64,000 bases of DNA from Ochotona curzoniae (GCF_017591425.1 NW_024464918.1:10786001-10850000); one strand, 5' to 3'. Positions 11,666 to 22,775 are shown, counted from the stretch's first letter. Numbers and translations are program-made. Notes: generated from the sequence alone by a model not told the origin.

Positions 11666-11996
11666 GGGCCCGGCGTGACAGTGTAGTGGTTAAAGTTCTT
11701 GCCTTGAACATGCCGGGATCCCAGGTGGGCACCGATTCTAATCCCGGAGGCTCCACTTCCCATCCAGCTCCCTGCTTGTGGCCTGGGAAAGCAGTTGAGG
11801 ACTGCTCAAAGCTTTGGGAGCCTGCACCTGTGTGGGAGACCAGAAGGAAGTTCCTGGGTCCTGGCTTTGGATCGGCTCAGCTGCAGCTATTGCAGCCACC
11901 TGGGAAGTAAACGACTGGACAGAAGATCTTCCTCTCTGTCTCTCCTCCTCTCTGTATATCTGACTTTGCAATAAAAATAAATAAAATCTTAAAAAA
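11666..11996 (+). mobile_element. CSINE, full length
   Basis: GGGCCCGGCGTGACAGTGTA start, B box GATTCTAATCC, CTTTGGATCGGCTCAGCTGC, and tail CAATAAAAATAAATAAAATC. It keeps the longer GGTCCTGGCTTTGG segment that the youngest copies lack. It sits between A-rich flanks (AAAGAAAAAGTA before, AACAAAAAGTA after). Confidence 0.93.
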
Positions 11997-13189
11997 AGAA
12001 CAAACAAAAAGTATCTTTCCTGTCAACATATGATGCTGGTGAAAAAAACAACATATATTCTGCATTTGACACACTGACCAAGGTGAAGAGGCAAATAAAT
12101 TATTTACTCTTGATAGAGCATTTTAACGAAATTGGCATGCAGTTGCTGAAGGTGGGGACCAATGTCCACAGGGATTGCTTTAAGGTAGCCTGTGTGTGTT
12201 TTCTTGGGTTTAGTAGTTAAAAAAATTGAATAATATCCCCAAGGGCTTTTGAAAGCATAATAATTTGTATTTGGTGTTTTCTTTTAAGGGATCTTCACAT
12301 AGTTCAATGCCAGATAAACTAGTAGAGATTTTATAGCATAATATGAAATTCATGAGGAATTAAAAAAGCTTTTCATTACCTTGCCTGATGAAAGGGGTTT
12401 AAAAAAATAAAAGGTGGTCACCTAAACTTTGTCAAAACTCAAAATCTATCTCTTCTTTTATGCATATATCGCTTTAATACCCTCCAAATCATTGTTTTAT
12501 TTCTTCCCTTGCACCCTGCCAACCAGCTAAGTGGACTGTCCACGTATCGTATCACCATGGCAACACAACTCAGCTCAAGCCTTACGCTGTATTTCTACTC
12601 CCTGTTCCCCCTCCGTCCTGCACACACATACTTAATAAACTATAAAGACAAGGATTAGTCTTTAGCACAACTGGGGCCTCCCTGATGCCACTAAAGCAGC
12701 ACAGTTTGGCTGTACATAAGGCTGTTAATGGGCCCTCTCTGGCTTTCAGTCTCCAGTTCCCCTTGAGGGAAGTTAGTGTGAACAAATAGGACAGCATATC
12801 TATTAAGAAAGTGATGTCAGTATATGGAAATTTTAACAGCAAAAAATAGAGGGAGAACAATGTGCAAGTTCTTAAAAATATTAATTATATTTATCTGTGT
12901 ACCTATCAAGATATCCCACTTTGGGGTATATCTAGAGTAAATGAAAAAAGTGTATCAGCTGCACATTTCACAACTGACTTGTGGGTTAACAGGAATGGAT
13001 TAAAAAATGCCTCTGTGTCCTTGCCCCTCTCCCTCTGGACCTGCAGGAAGCTGGAGAAATGGGACTCAGGTCCCCTTCAGCAGGCAGTAAGCTGTGTTAC
13101 AGAGAGATACTCCAGCCTTTTGTTATTGCATGAGTGTTTTTGTGGCTGTGCTTTTGCAAGCCTTTTGCAAGAACTCTGAGAACATGGAT
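11997..13189. other. Unrecognised unique sequence
   Basis: No repeat recognised. The overlapping frames near 12582-12860 (-) and 12862-13179 (+) lack motifs. Confidence 0.3.
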
Positions 13190-13660
13190 CACAGGCTAAA
13201 GTTCACAATAGACTCTTGGAGCTTTCCCCTCCAAGATACTGTCTGTCTTCTTCAAAGCGTCATGCCCTGGTCAATGAGGTGGTGATCAACTGCTCCACGT
13301 TCTGTTGGTGAGCAGTCTTCAGATGCTAAGCTGTGCTCTGTGTGAGTACTTTCTAGTTCCAAAAGTTCCATTTCTATTGAATCTTGTGTGTTGAGCACCA
13401 AAGCCAGAGAAGCTGTGTTCTGATTTCAGGAGAGATGCTGTATTGGTGACCAGCGGTTTGACCCCCAACTCCTTCGGTCTTGCAGTGTTATGGTCATCAG
13501 CTTGGCTAGTGTCGTTAGGACCATGCTTTTTGATAAAGAGCCATCAGTAGCATTACCTTCGAGCATGGTATGTGTTATTGAAGAAGCATTCAATTCTAGG
13601 TCTTTTTGCAAATCTATTTGCACTCCTGTTCCTGTTGTGTGAGACACTGTGATAGACATT
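13190..13660 (-). pseudogene. Possible decayed processed pseudogene, gene not identified
   Basis: The minus strand from 13659 reads open for 77 codons (MSITVSHTTGTGVQIDLQKD at its start), with a Ser/Thr-rich, non-repetitive composition unlike the SINE-derived frames. After the stop near 13426, another reading frame carries a polar, acidic stretch (MELLELESTHTEHSLASEDC) ending at a stop after DQGMTL. That pattern would fit a frameshifted 3' coding end. I cannot name the parent gene, see no clear poly-A tail or flanking duplication, and it may be chance. Confidence 0.3.
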
Positions 13661-15084
13661 TCTCATGCTAGAGTAATTTGTATCTAGCACTACTAACCAA
13701 ACCTAGTTTGTAGTTCACAGTCCATTAGTCTGGTGTCTGAGGAGGGCAGTGGGGGGCAGAATGTAGGATCACATTGTGAGCCAGGAAATGGCTCAATTCT
13801 AAATGTGATTATTCTGTTGCTATGGTAGGGTAAAAAGCCCAGAGATATTGCCAAAAACTAAAATTTGGCATCAAATTTTATTCTTGCGAATCTGACAAAG
13901 TTTAACATGAGAAATTGTTGACAAGGTTTACTTATTATTTGCAATAATTAAGAAAGTAATAATGTTGAGTAATAAAGGCAAACTAGTTGCAATTTTATTT
14001 TTAAGATAATTAGCCATCACTTAAATATTTAGATTTAATTTTATACTTGTAATTAATTGTATCTACCATACCCCAATGCAGATATTTAATTATTTTGCTG
14101 TTTTATTATTTAAACAAACTGATTTGAAGTTGAAAATCAGCTGAAGCAGCAAGGAGATTGAATATGGAAAGTATCTGTGTCTTATGAGATTACTTTAGCA
14201 ACTAAATCAGGTAATATTCAATGAAAACCATGGAAACATAACTCTTAGTGAGTACCTTAACACTGACAATATTTCTAGGAATGGAGTAATGGAAAAAACT
14301 AGTGGAGTGAGGATGCAAAAAGAAAAGAAACAATATTTTAAAAAGTCAAAATTGAATTACCTTGTTGGCATGACTTTACCTCTGTGGGTATGGAAAGAGT
14401 GTGATGGCTAGTTCACTACCATCCAAGAACTATTTAATAGAAACCCTCTGGTTTTGTTTGTTTGTTTTGTTTGTTTTTGGCCTTTTAATTATTTAGAACC
14501 AAATTCTTGTTTTGGAAGCCTTTGAGTTGTGATAGCATAAGTAGTCTATTCATTGTAGAAAATTAAGCTGTTATCTGGTAACCTAAACTATGTAGACAAT
14601 CCACTTTGGATTAGTATCAGCAGGCAAAAAATATTCAGGGGTTGTGGGTTCACTCTTACTGAAAAAGAACGAGCTATTGTTCATAGTATTCATTCCTTTT
14701 GAACACTTCAAGTTGGTATATTTAGATAATATGTAGTCATTCTATGAAACGAAACTTCAAAAAGAAAGAATACCAAAGATAAAAAAATGAATTCAAAGAA
14801 TTATGATTGCATTAAAACTCTTTCTTTATCCAATCATGTGGAAACAGCTCTAGAACCGTGTTAGAAAAAACCCCGGTGATCCAGTTCTTCAGCTTCTCAA
14901 AGTGACAGAGCTGGAAAGCGACAGATGCAGAGGCATCGTTGCCTTGGGCACCTAGCAGAGAAACCAAGAACTTCTTTTGAAATAGCCTCAAGAAAACAAG
15001 GTCATGTCGGACATAGAAAGGGAAGAAACACACTTTAATTACTGCCTCACCTATGAGATTTGTTTTCAACTTATTGGGGATTCA
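13661..15084. other. Unique sequence, very AT-rich centre
   Basis: 13860-14150 is strikingly AT-rich with many TAAT/ATTA cores and no recognised repeat. GTTT units occur near 14451-14479. An 85-codon frame at 14812-15069 (-) has no motif. Confidence 0.3.
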
Positions 15085-15330
15085 CATTGTTTTCATTATG
15101 GAAATTTTCAAACATATACAGAAGCACAGAGAAAAATGTGACAAATGTGCTTATCATCCACTTTCCACATTGTATGTCTGTTTTTGAACGGATACTATTT
15201 CCCATCCCTATTATTGCTTTTACTGTTACTACCAATACTATTGCTAACATTGATGTGGGTGGTATATTTTAAAAGCAAATTCCAAATAGCGTAACATCTA
15301 ATTTGGGATACTAGTTTGTTATGACTAACA
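15085..15330. mobile_element. Ancient interspersed repeat, possibly L1M/HAL1-type
   Basis: CATTATGGAAATTTTCAAAC, ATACAGAAGCACAGAG, then TTCCCATCCCTATTATTGC and AAAGCAAATTCCAAATAG. The same motif order recurs at 44151-44340, which supports a dispersed repeat. The family is not assigned. Confidence 0.45.
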
Positions 15331-15401
15331 TGGGCAAACCTTTTAAAAAAATGCAGTTGGCCTTTGTATTACTATACGGATAACATTATCCATACTTTCT
15401 T

Positions 15402-16056
15402 TTTTATAAGATTTATTTATTGGGCCCGGCGCGGTGGCGCAGTGGTTAAGTTCCTCGCCTTGCACACCTGGGATCCCATATGGGCGCCGGTTCTAATCCC
15501 GGCAGCCCCGCTTCCCTTCCAGCTCCCTGCCTGTGGCCCGGGAAAGCAGTTGAGGAGGGCCCAAGGCTTTGGGACCCTGCACCCGTGTGGGAGCCCCAGA
15601 ACAGTCTCCTGGCTTCGGATCGGCATAGTATCGGTCGTTGCGCTCACTTGGGGAGTGAATTATCGGGCGGAAGATCTTCCTCTCTGTCTCTCGTCTCTGT
15701 ATATCCGCCTTTCCAATAAAAATAATAAAAATAAATCTTTAAAAAAAAAGATTTATTTATTTATTTATTTTATTGGAAAGGCAGGTTTACAGAGAGAAGG
15801 AGAGATAGAAAGATCTTCATTTGCTGGTTCACTCTGCAAGCGGCGGAAATGGCCAGAGCTAAGCCAATCCAAAGTGCAGAGCCAGGAGCTTCTTCCAGGT
15901 CTCACATGTGGCTGCAGGGTCCCAACGCCTTGGATTGTCCTCTACTGCTTCCCCAGGCCACAAGCATGGAGTTGCTTGGGAAGCAGAGCAGTCGGGACAT
16001 GGAGTCCTGGTGTGTTAATGTGAGGATTTAGCCATTGAGCTGTTGTGCAAGGCCTC
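15402..16056 (-). mobile_element. Older CSINE hosting a younger one
   Basis: Head TTTATAAGATTTATTTATT (15402-15421) is separated from the body (15762-16056) by the younger insertion. The body reads GGAAAGGCAGGTTTACAG, TTTGCTGGTTCACTCTGC, CCAGGCCACAAGCATGGAG and GAGCTGTTGTGCAAGGCC. The composite is flanked by a perfect 15-bp duplication, TATCCATACTTTCTT, at 15387-15401 and 16057-16071. Confidence 0.93.
15422..15747 (+). mobile_element. Young full-length CSINE nested in an older CSINE
   Basis: GGGCCCGGCGCGGTGGCGCA start, A box near 15435-15445, B box GGTTCTAATCC at 15489-15499, and the young-subfamily block GATCGGCATAGTATCGG at 15618-15634. It is flanked by AAGATTTATTTATT at 15408-15421 and 15748-15761, a duplication of the older SINE's own T-rich head. 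Confidence 0.95.
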
Positions 16057-16210
16057 TATCCATACTTTCTTAAACATTGTCTAATATTTAATTTACATTG
16101 TTTCCTTGGTTTTTTAAAGTAAGTTCTTAGAATAAATTTGTCTGAATCAAGGTGTGATCCTTGCATTTGTGTATATAAATGTATACACATACATATACAT
16201 GTATCTTTTA
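16057..16210. other. Short unique spacer between SINEs
   Basis: Begins with the second copy of the 15-bp duplication. It ends in a TATA/CATA-rich run (GTATACACATACATATACAT) near 16180-16200. Confidence 0.4.
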
Positions 16211-16528
16211 TATTTATGTATTTTTTATTGGAAAGGCAGATTTACAGAGAGAAGGAGATACAGAGAAAGACCTCTGTCTGCTTGTTCACTCCCCAAGTGG
16301 CTGCAGCCGCCAGAGCTGAACGAATCCAAAGTCAGGAGCCAGGCGCCTCTTCCCATTCTCCCATGTGGTTGCAGGGTCCCAAGGACTTGGACCATCCTCT
16401 ACTGCTCTTCTAGGCCACAAGCGGGGAGGTGGATGGGAAGTGGAACAGCCAGGACATGAACTGGTGTCCAAATGGAATCCTATGGTTGCAAGGCAAGGAT
16501 TTAGCCACTAGGCCATCATGTCAGATCC
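16211..16528 (-). mobile_element. CSINE, near full length
   Basis: TTTTTTATTGGAAAGGCAGA head, TGTCTGCTTGTTCACTCCCC, CTCCCATGTGGTTGCAGGG, CTTCTAGGCCACAAGC, ending CACTAGGCCATCATGTCAG. Middle-aged copy. Confidence 0.93.
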
Positions 16529-17445
16529 TGTTTTTAAATATTTTTTATTCTTTAAATCTATAATAATTTTTTGGTAAATTTTTGTTAAAGAATGTTATCT
16601 ATGTACTTTTTCCCATAGAATGTGCTGCATTCTAAATGTGGTGGATGGATTTGTTCTGCGAACTTTTTTCTAGCCTGCACATTTCTTTTAAACGTGGAGT
16701 TAGACCTCTGGAAGCTTGATTATATTAGATTACCCTTTCTTCCTCTCTTGTTTCTTTGTCCCATTCCATTCTGTCTCTTTCTGGGTATTACAGAAGCTTT
16801 ATTCTTTTATTGTATTACACAAGTAGACACATAATTAGTTTTGGATATTCCACTTTCAGTTGCTGCTAGCATGATTTCTTCATTTTACTGCTCTTTGCCA
16901 GATTTTATTTAATGATCTTAGCATTCATGATGATTATTGCCCTAATGCCTTATTTGAAAAATGGTGATTTTTCCAAATTTATCACTTTCTGAAATGTACT
17001 AGCTAGTTCTGTAAAAGATTTTTTCCTTAACAGCTATTGGTTATGCAAGTAAATACAGTTGTTTACACAGCAAATTACAGTGATGGCCAACGATGTTTTT
17101 CATTTCTCTTCAAATATCTGATGCATTTTAATCAGATGCTATTATTCTTTCTGATTAATCAAATTGTCCCATCTTAGGCCACTATAAATCTCTCCATTTT
17201 AGCTCTTGATTTTTTTTTAAATATTTAATTCCCTTCCCTAACGAATATAATACATTATAAAAAAAAGAGAAGGAACTTGAATCAGATTCAAAGGAATATA
17301 GGATTTTTAAAAGGAAGATTGTTTATAACTTTTTAAATTGGGACAATAGTGTCAGAATAACTAAGTTATTTCTCTGAAGTGGGCCATGGTCATTTAATAT
17401 TTATTTGTTTACTCTTACAGACCCAACTATTTTAAATTACTTTAT
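16529..17445. other. Unrecognised AT-rich sequence
   Basis: No gene or repeat recognised. Confidence 0.3.
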
Positions 17446-17477
17446 GAGGGTTCTTTCAAAAATTTTTGGGAAGAAAA
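17446..17477 (+). mobile_element. End fragment of the short MITE-like repeat
   Basis: GAGGGTTCTTTCAAAAATTT matches the start of the elements at 2632 and 29102. Only about 30 bp are recognisable. Confidence 0.35.
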
Positions 17478-18078
17478 TATTTGATCTAGTGGTTAAGGTG
17501 GTTGGGTCCTGAGCCCAGTGCGGTAGCATAGCGGCTAATGTCCTTGCCTTGCAAGCGCTGGGATCACATATAGTCTCCAGTTCTAATCCCAGCGGCCTTG
17601 CTTCCCATCCAGTTCCTTGCTTGTAGTCTGAGAAGGCTATCAAGGATAGCCCAAAGCCTTGGAACCCTGCACCCACAGGAGAGACCTGGAAGAGGCTCTC
17701 GGCTCCTGGCTTCGGATAAGCACAACTCCAGCCATTGTGACTGCTTGGGGAGTGAATCAGTGGACAGAAGTTCTTCCTCTCTTGTCTCTCCTCCTCTCTG
17801 TGGATCTGACTTTCCAATAAAAGTAAAATGAAAGATGGTTGAGTCCTGCATTGGAAAGCCTGGGTTCAATACCTACTCCTGACCCTTGTCTTCCGCTGTC
17901 TGCTAAGGTGTACTCTGCAGGCAGCAGGTGATGGCCTAAAGTGACCGAGTTCCAGTTACTTTATGGGAGACTCGGATCAAGTTTCAGCCTCCAGCTGCAG
18001 TCCTGACCCAGCCCTGGCTGTTTTTGGCGTTGGGGGAGTAAACCAATGGATGGGGTGATTCGAATAAGTAATGTAAAG
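17478..18078 (+). mobile_element. Old divergent CSINE hosting a younger CSINE
   Basis: Outer element: CTAGTGGTTAAGGTGGTTGG before the insertion, then GCCTGGGTTCAATACC, GCAGCAGGTGATGGCC, GACCCAGCCCTGGCTG, GGGGGAGTAAACCAATGGAT after it. It belongs to the older lagomorph form with GGCCCAGCCCTGGCTG-type sequence in place of GATCGGCGCAGCTCC. It is split by the insertion at 17511-17835. Confidence 0.8.
17511..17835 (+). mobile_element. CSINE inserted into an older CSINE
   Basis: GAGCCCAGTGCGGTAGCATA start, AGTTCTAATCCCAGCGGCC, CTTCGGATAAGCACAACTCC, CTTTCCAATAAAAGTAAAATG tail. It is bounded by TGGTTGGGTCCT (17499-17510) and TGGTTGAGTCCT (17836-17847), a 12-bp duplication with one change. Confidence 0.92.
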
Positions 18079-19482
18079 AATTTTAAATACATGGAAAAAA
18101 GAATTAAAAATATGTTATTTTGGTACATTTTAAAAAATGCATTCATTAATTTTACATACTATGCAATTCCACAGAATTTTCAAGACCCCTTATATGGGCA
18201 TATCTTAAAATATAAATTTTTGTTTTAATGCAAAGATTGCACAAGTTCAGAATACAATGGTACATACTGTTCACTAATAATCCTTTCCATTTGCTGAGTA
18301 GCCAAAGATGAGAAACAACATAAAGTTGAGGGTAAATTTTGATTTCAAAGAAAAATCAGGTTTCTCTGTAGGGCAACCAAACATCATGATGAAGACTTCA
18401 GATTTGAAACCTGGGAAATTTGGATCCTCACACCTCCGAATTTTTGCTTAGAGACCTTCCAGTGTTAGCTGACCTGCTCACATTTGGATTTCCTCATGTG
18501 AGAAGCAGAACAATACTATTGATTTCACAGGGCAGAAATCAGCATGTTCTGAAATCATCCTAAATCATTCAGCGAAGGACACACACCGGTGACGGGTGCC
18601 ATGGTCAGCCGGCGAGGATCTCTGGCTGGTGCTGGTGGGAGAGAAGCGTGGCATGTTGGGAGTGAGCCCTCTGCGAGCTTTTCACGTGTAGACTCACTAA
18701 TCTCTCTCACTCTTAATGATTCCACACTGGTAGAATTGCTGAGTGAGAAGGAATTCTACTGCCGTCCTCATTTTACATTTAAGAAAATGCTAGCCCATAA
18801 AATTGACTCACCATGATATCACTAATGTGCAATTGCTTAAGGACAGAACTAAGAATAGAGCAGTATTGTCCAACAAAAATATAACACATATTACAGTCAC
18901 GGTTTCAGAGTTTCTGGTGGTTACTTGTATAGTCCACATCCATAGCACATTTCAGTTTGAATCATCAGCATGGCAGGTGCTTGATACACATGGGACCCAA
19001 AGTACTCTTCTCCTAAAAGCTTGTACTATCTCTATGTTAGTATATGATTTTCTTTCCAGTTCACATGCTGGAAACAGTTGCCTTAAAATACGTATGTGGA
19101 CCATCAAACATAAGTTTTTCAGCTTGAAAATTATCACATCAGTGGTTTTGATATATTTAGGGGAAGAAATTTTTGTGGGCAACATTTTGTAGAGTGCTAT
19201 TGTTTCTGGAGAGTGTCCCAGTAGCTTGCCAATAAACAATTTCAAATGAGAACATTTTTGGACAAAAGGTGCTAATTGCAGCCATGTTTATTTATGCATT
19301 TTATTAAGAATACTTTTTTTTTTTTGCTAAAATTTCTGTCAAGAAGTACATTATTAGAAAAGACTTAATTGGTGACCCATCTTTAAGAGAGAGACATTTT
19401 TACAGCATATGTTAAATTCATTTTTGTCTTTCATATTTTAATTTCTCCTGAATTTCTTGAAAATTCTGAAAGTTTTGTGCCT
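18079..19482. other. Unrecognised unique sequence
   Basis: Contains open frames at 18589-18816 and 18803-19192 (+) with no motif. Near 18585-18660 there is a small GC-richer island (GGTGACGGGTGCC, AGCCGGCGAGG) with too few CpGs to call a promoter. Confidence 0.3.
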
Positions 19483-19605
19483 GGTGTCCATATGGCTCAT
19501 CCCTGAACATTATTGCCATTTGGGGAGTGAATCGATGAAAGATCGATCTTTCTTTTTAACTCTGAATTTCAAATAATAAATAAATAAATAAAACAATCTT
19601 TTAAA
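19483..19605 (+). mobile_element. CSINE 3' fragment
   Basis: GCCATTTGGGGAGTGAATCG, GATCTTTCTTTTTAAC, TCAAATAATAAATAAATAAA. Only the 3' third is recognisable. Confidence 0.7.
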
Positions 19606-19665
19606 ATCTTGTCATCATAAAATTAAAGTTCTGTGTAAACCTGGCTGTAAAAATCAGCCAATTTT

Positions 19666-19796
19666 GGGTTGTGCAGTAGCTTAGCAGCTATTGTGGACGC
19701 CTTGGGAGTGAACCATCGGATGGAAGAGCTTCCTCTTTGTCTCTCCTTCTCTCTGTATATCTGACATTCCAATACAAATAAATAAATCTTTTTAAA
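19666..19796 (+). mobile_element. Internally deleted CSINE (~131 bp) with flanking duplication
   Basis: The 5' start (GGGTTGTGCAGTAGCTTAGC) joins directly to GGGAGTGAACCATCGG and the tail, so about 200 bp of the middle is absent. AAATCAGCCAATTTT occurs at both 19651-19665 and 19797-19811, so the short form itself was probably the inserted unit. Confidence 0.85.
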
Positions 19797-19811
19797 AAAT
19801 CAGCCAATTTT

Positions 19812-20168
19812 AGGGCCGATGCTATGGTCAAGTAGGCTGAGCCTGTGGCACCAGAATCCTATATGCCAGTTCATGTCCTGGCTGCGCCATTCTGATCTAG
19901 CTCTCTGCCAGTTCATGTCCTGGCTGCGCCATTGTAGCTCTCTGCTTATGGTCTGGGAAAGCCGAGGAGTCTGGCTGAAGTTCATGGACTCCTGCATTCA
20001 TGTATGAAATCTGGAAGAATCTCTTGGCTCCTGGCTTCAGATGGGCTCAACTCTGGTCCTTACAACTACTGGGGAGGGAATCAATGGATGGAAGATCTCT
20101 CTATGTCTCTCCCTTTTTCTCTCCTTCTCTCTGTAAATTTGCTCTTAAATAAAAGCAAAACTTAAAAA
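19812..20168 (+). mobile_element. Old CSINE with internal tandem duplication
   Basis: AGGGCCGATGCTATGGTCAA start, CTTATGGTCTGGGAAAGCC, TGGCTTCAGATGGGCTCAAC, tail AAATAAAAGCAAAAC. A 27-bp unit (GCCAGTTCATGTCCTGGCTG, then CGCCATT) occurs at 19865-19891 and 19907-19933. That explains its extra length. Confidence 0.8.
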
Positions 20169-21600
20169 ATGTATTTTCTCAAAATTTATTGTAAAGGAAG
20201 TAGTTACTTCCTAAGTTTGTGTGGTTTTTTTTTAAACTTAAATCTTGCAGGGATGTGTAACTTAAGGTATTCTAGCTGTTTCTTTGAGATTCTTTTCCAA
20301 AATTCTAAATAATAGACCTTTAATGTTACGTTTTGATTTTTTTAGTTTTACAGACTTTTCTATATCAAATGTGTTAGAAAACGTTTAGTTTTATCACTTT
20401 CCCTGTCTTTCCCTGCCTCATGCATGTCATTACTATACTATTCCTTCATCCCCTGTAGAGTTACAGAATAATTTATATCAGAAATTTCGATGTTGAATAA
20501 CTACCCATACCATGTGATATGCAGTAACTACTCCTCTTTTTTTTTTTTTTCAAATTTTATTTCCCCACTGACAATAATAGTCTTGTTTGGTTGTTTTATC
20601 TAGATTTTTGTGTATTTATTCAAATCTAAATTCGCATGAGTAGCGAATCCTAATATCTTGCCTGAAAGATGGATGTATGAACTAGTTGAAGGAGTGGCGG
20701 GTAGGGGACAGGACATAGGAACTGGGAGGAACAGGTGCAAAGGCTCTGGACCAAAAGGTTGAGGAATGTGAGGTGGCCAGTGTGAGTGGATGGTGGGAGG
20801 GAGACAGACCACCACAAGAGGCCAGCCAGATCAGGCACAGTTCATAGGCAACTTAATGGTTTGGTCTTGGTGTTAATTAAAGTGATATGAAATGCATTTC
20901 AATATTTATAGCAGGGGAGAGAAATGGCCAGATTGAAACCTAGCTTTCCATTCTGTCATTTTCTGATACCAATGCTTTTATAAGAACTTTCTCGATTAGA
21001 CTGGATCTTTTCTGTCGTTCACAGTCTTTGTAAATCTTAACTGTTGCAGGAGATCTCTGTGTATATGTTTTGGTGTCAATACTCACTCGGACTGGATTCT
21101 TTATGTTGGTTTCTGTTCTCTTCAGTTGCCTGAATGTTGCCTAGAGCTAAACGCAGTTTAACATTCTTTTTTTTATGTGTAGTGCATAATTATTTTTTGT
21201 TTCCTTTAATGATTGTTACATTTAAGTTAATGCACAGCTGTCATTTTCAGGTATAGTTATCAAGAAAGATTTCTTTTCAGTTATGCTTTTCATCGGTTTA
21301 AGAAAACTTCATTTTTTCTGCCATAGCATGGCTTTCAATTCCTAGAAGCTTGAGTCGTGTCTGTTGTCACTGCTTGAGTCGGCTTGCCGTCCGTCTGCTC
21401 TGTTTTTCCAGTCATGGCAACTTTTAATTTGTAGAAGGGATAGACATGATAGTGTGTGACTCTTCAAAAAGTTCCTTTTCCTTTCCTGTTATTTGAAGAT
21501 GAGACTGTGTTTGTATCTATTCTAACTCCTCTCCTTTACCTATTAGGTTGATCAGATCCATCAGGAATGATTAGTGAATTGTTTAAAAAACAACTGAGAG
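20169..21600. other. Unrecognised unique sequence
   Basis: AT-rich, with one GC-richer patch at 20680-20830. No motif in the small frames. Confidence 0.3.
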
Positions 21601-21601
21601 T

Positions 21602-21862
21602 GGCCGGTGTTGTGCCATAGATAGCATCCCATAGGGGTGCCTATTTTCAGTCCATTTCCTTGCCAATGCCATGTGAAAACAGTGCAGGGTGACCCAAAGT
21701 TTTGGACACCTGCACCCCACATGGGAGATTCAGATGAAGCTACTGGCTCTTGGATTCAGTCTGACTCAGCCCTGGCTGTTGCTGCCACTGGGAGAGTGAA
21801 CCAACAGGTGCATATATATCTCTCTGTTATTTTGACTTTCAAATAAATAAAAAATAATTTTG
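21602..21862 (+). mobile_element. Old CSINE, shortened
   Basis: GCCGGTGTTGTGCCATAGAT, AGCATCCCATAGGGGTGCC, CACATGGGAGATTCAGATG, GACTCAGCCCTGGCTGTTG, CTTTCAAATAAATAAAAAAT. It has the older central sequence seen at 17838-18078. Confidence 0.75.
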
Positions 21863-22037
21863 AAACAAGGGAGGATAGTCTTAAAAAAAGAAACGAGATA
21901 CTGCAAAATGAACAACAAAATATTTTGAAAATGTGAGTATAGCACAAAAGGCTGTTTACGAGGAAAATACAGAAATAGGAGTGTTTGTGAATGTAGAAAT
22001 ACTGTGTAACATTTTTCCTTAGAAAATGCATGATAGG

Positions 22038-22373
22038 GGCCTGGCGGCGTGGCCTAGAGGCTAAAGTCCTCGCCTTCAACGCACTGGGATCCCATATGGG
22101 TGCCGGTCCTAATTCCAGCAGCTCCATTTCCCATCCAGCTCCCTGCTTATGTCCTGGGAAAGCAGTTGAGGATGGCCCAAAGCCTTGGGACCCTGCACCC
22201 ATGTGGGAGACCCGGAAGAAGTTTCTGGCTCCTGGCTCCGGATCGGCACAGCACTGGCCTGTTGCAGTCATTTGGGGAGGGAATCATCGTATGGAAGATC
22301 TTCCTCTCTGTCTCTCCTCCTTCTCTCTGTATATCTGACTTTCCAATCAAAATAAATAAATACTTAAAAGAAT
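22038..22373 (+). mobile_element. CSINE, full length
   Basis: GGCCTGGCGGCGTGGCCTAG start, GATCCCATATGGGTGCCGGT, GCTCCGGATCGGCACAGCAC, CCAATCAAAATAAATAAATA. Flanked by AGAAAATGCATGATAGG (22021-22037) and AGAAAATACATGATAGG (22374-22390), a 17-bp duplication with one difference. Confidence 0.95.
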
Positions 22374-22514
22374 AGAAAATACATGATAGGAAGAACAACT
22401 TGAGTTTTTTCCTGTTTCAAGTTTACATAAAATATGTGGGGAAAAAAGTGGAAAAGGATAACATTTGATTTACCTTTATATTTAAAATGAATTTTGATTT
22501 TCAAAAATTTCATT

Positions 22515-22775
22515 CATTTAATTTATTTGAAAGGTGGAGAGAGAGAGATGGAGATCTTCCATCTGCTGGCTCATCCTCTAAACAGCTGCAAGAGCCGCTC
22601 ATGGAGCCAGGGGCCCAGCATTCGGGTCTCTGTCATGGGTGGCGGGGGGCTGCTGCAAGTTCTGAGCCATCGTCTTACACATCCTCATTTCACACTAGCA
22701 CGAAGCTAGAATTAGAACTGGAGCTAGGCCTCGGACACAAGCATTTTGCTCTTTGATAGGGGCTTCCCGAATGCC
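22515..22775 (-). mobile_element. Old CSINE
   Basis: TTTAATTTATTTGAAAGGTG head, GATCTTCCATCTGCTGGCTC, then strongly diverged sequence ending GACACAAGCATTTTGC. The 5' half of the element (right side) is hard to align. Confidence 0.65.

Noticed and set aside
15435..15499. tRNA-like A and B boxes
   Set aside because: They are the internal promoter of the tRNA-derived CSINE. There is no cloverleaf or acceptor stem of a true tRNA.
15364..16023. 219-codon open frame, the longest in the window
   Set aside because: It runs across the young CSINE and into the older inverted CSINE. The translation is SINE sequence, not a gene.
18585..18660. Small GC-richer patch as a promoter or CpG island
   Set aside because: Too short, with only a handful of CpGs and no TATA or initiator context.
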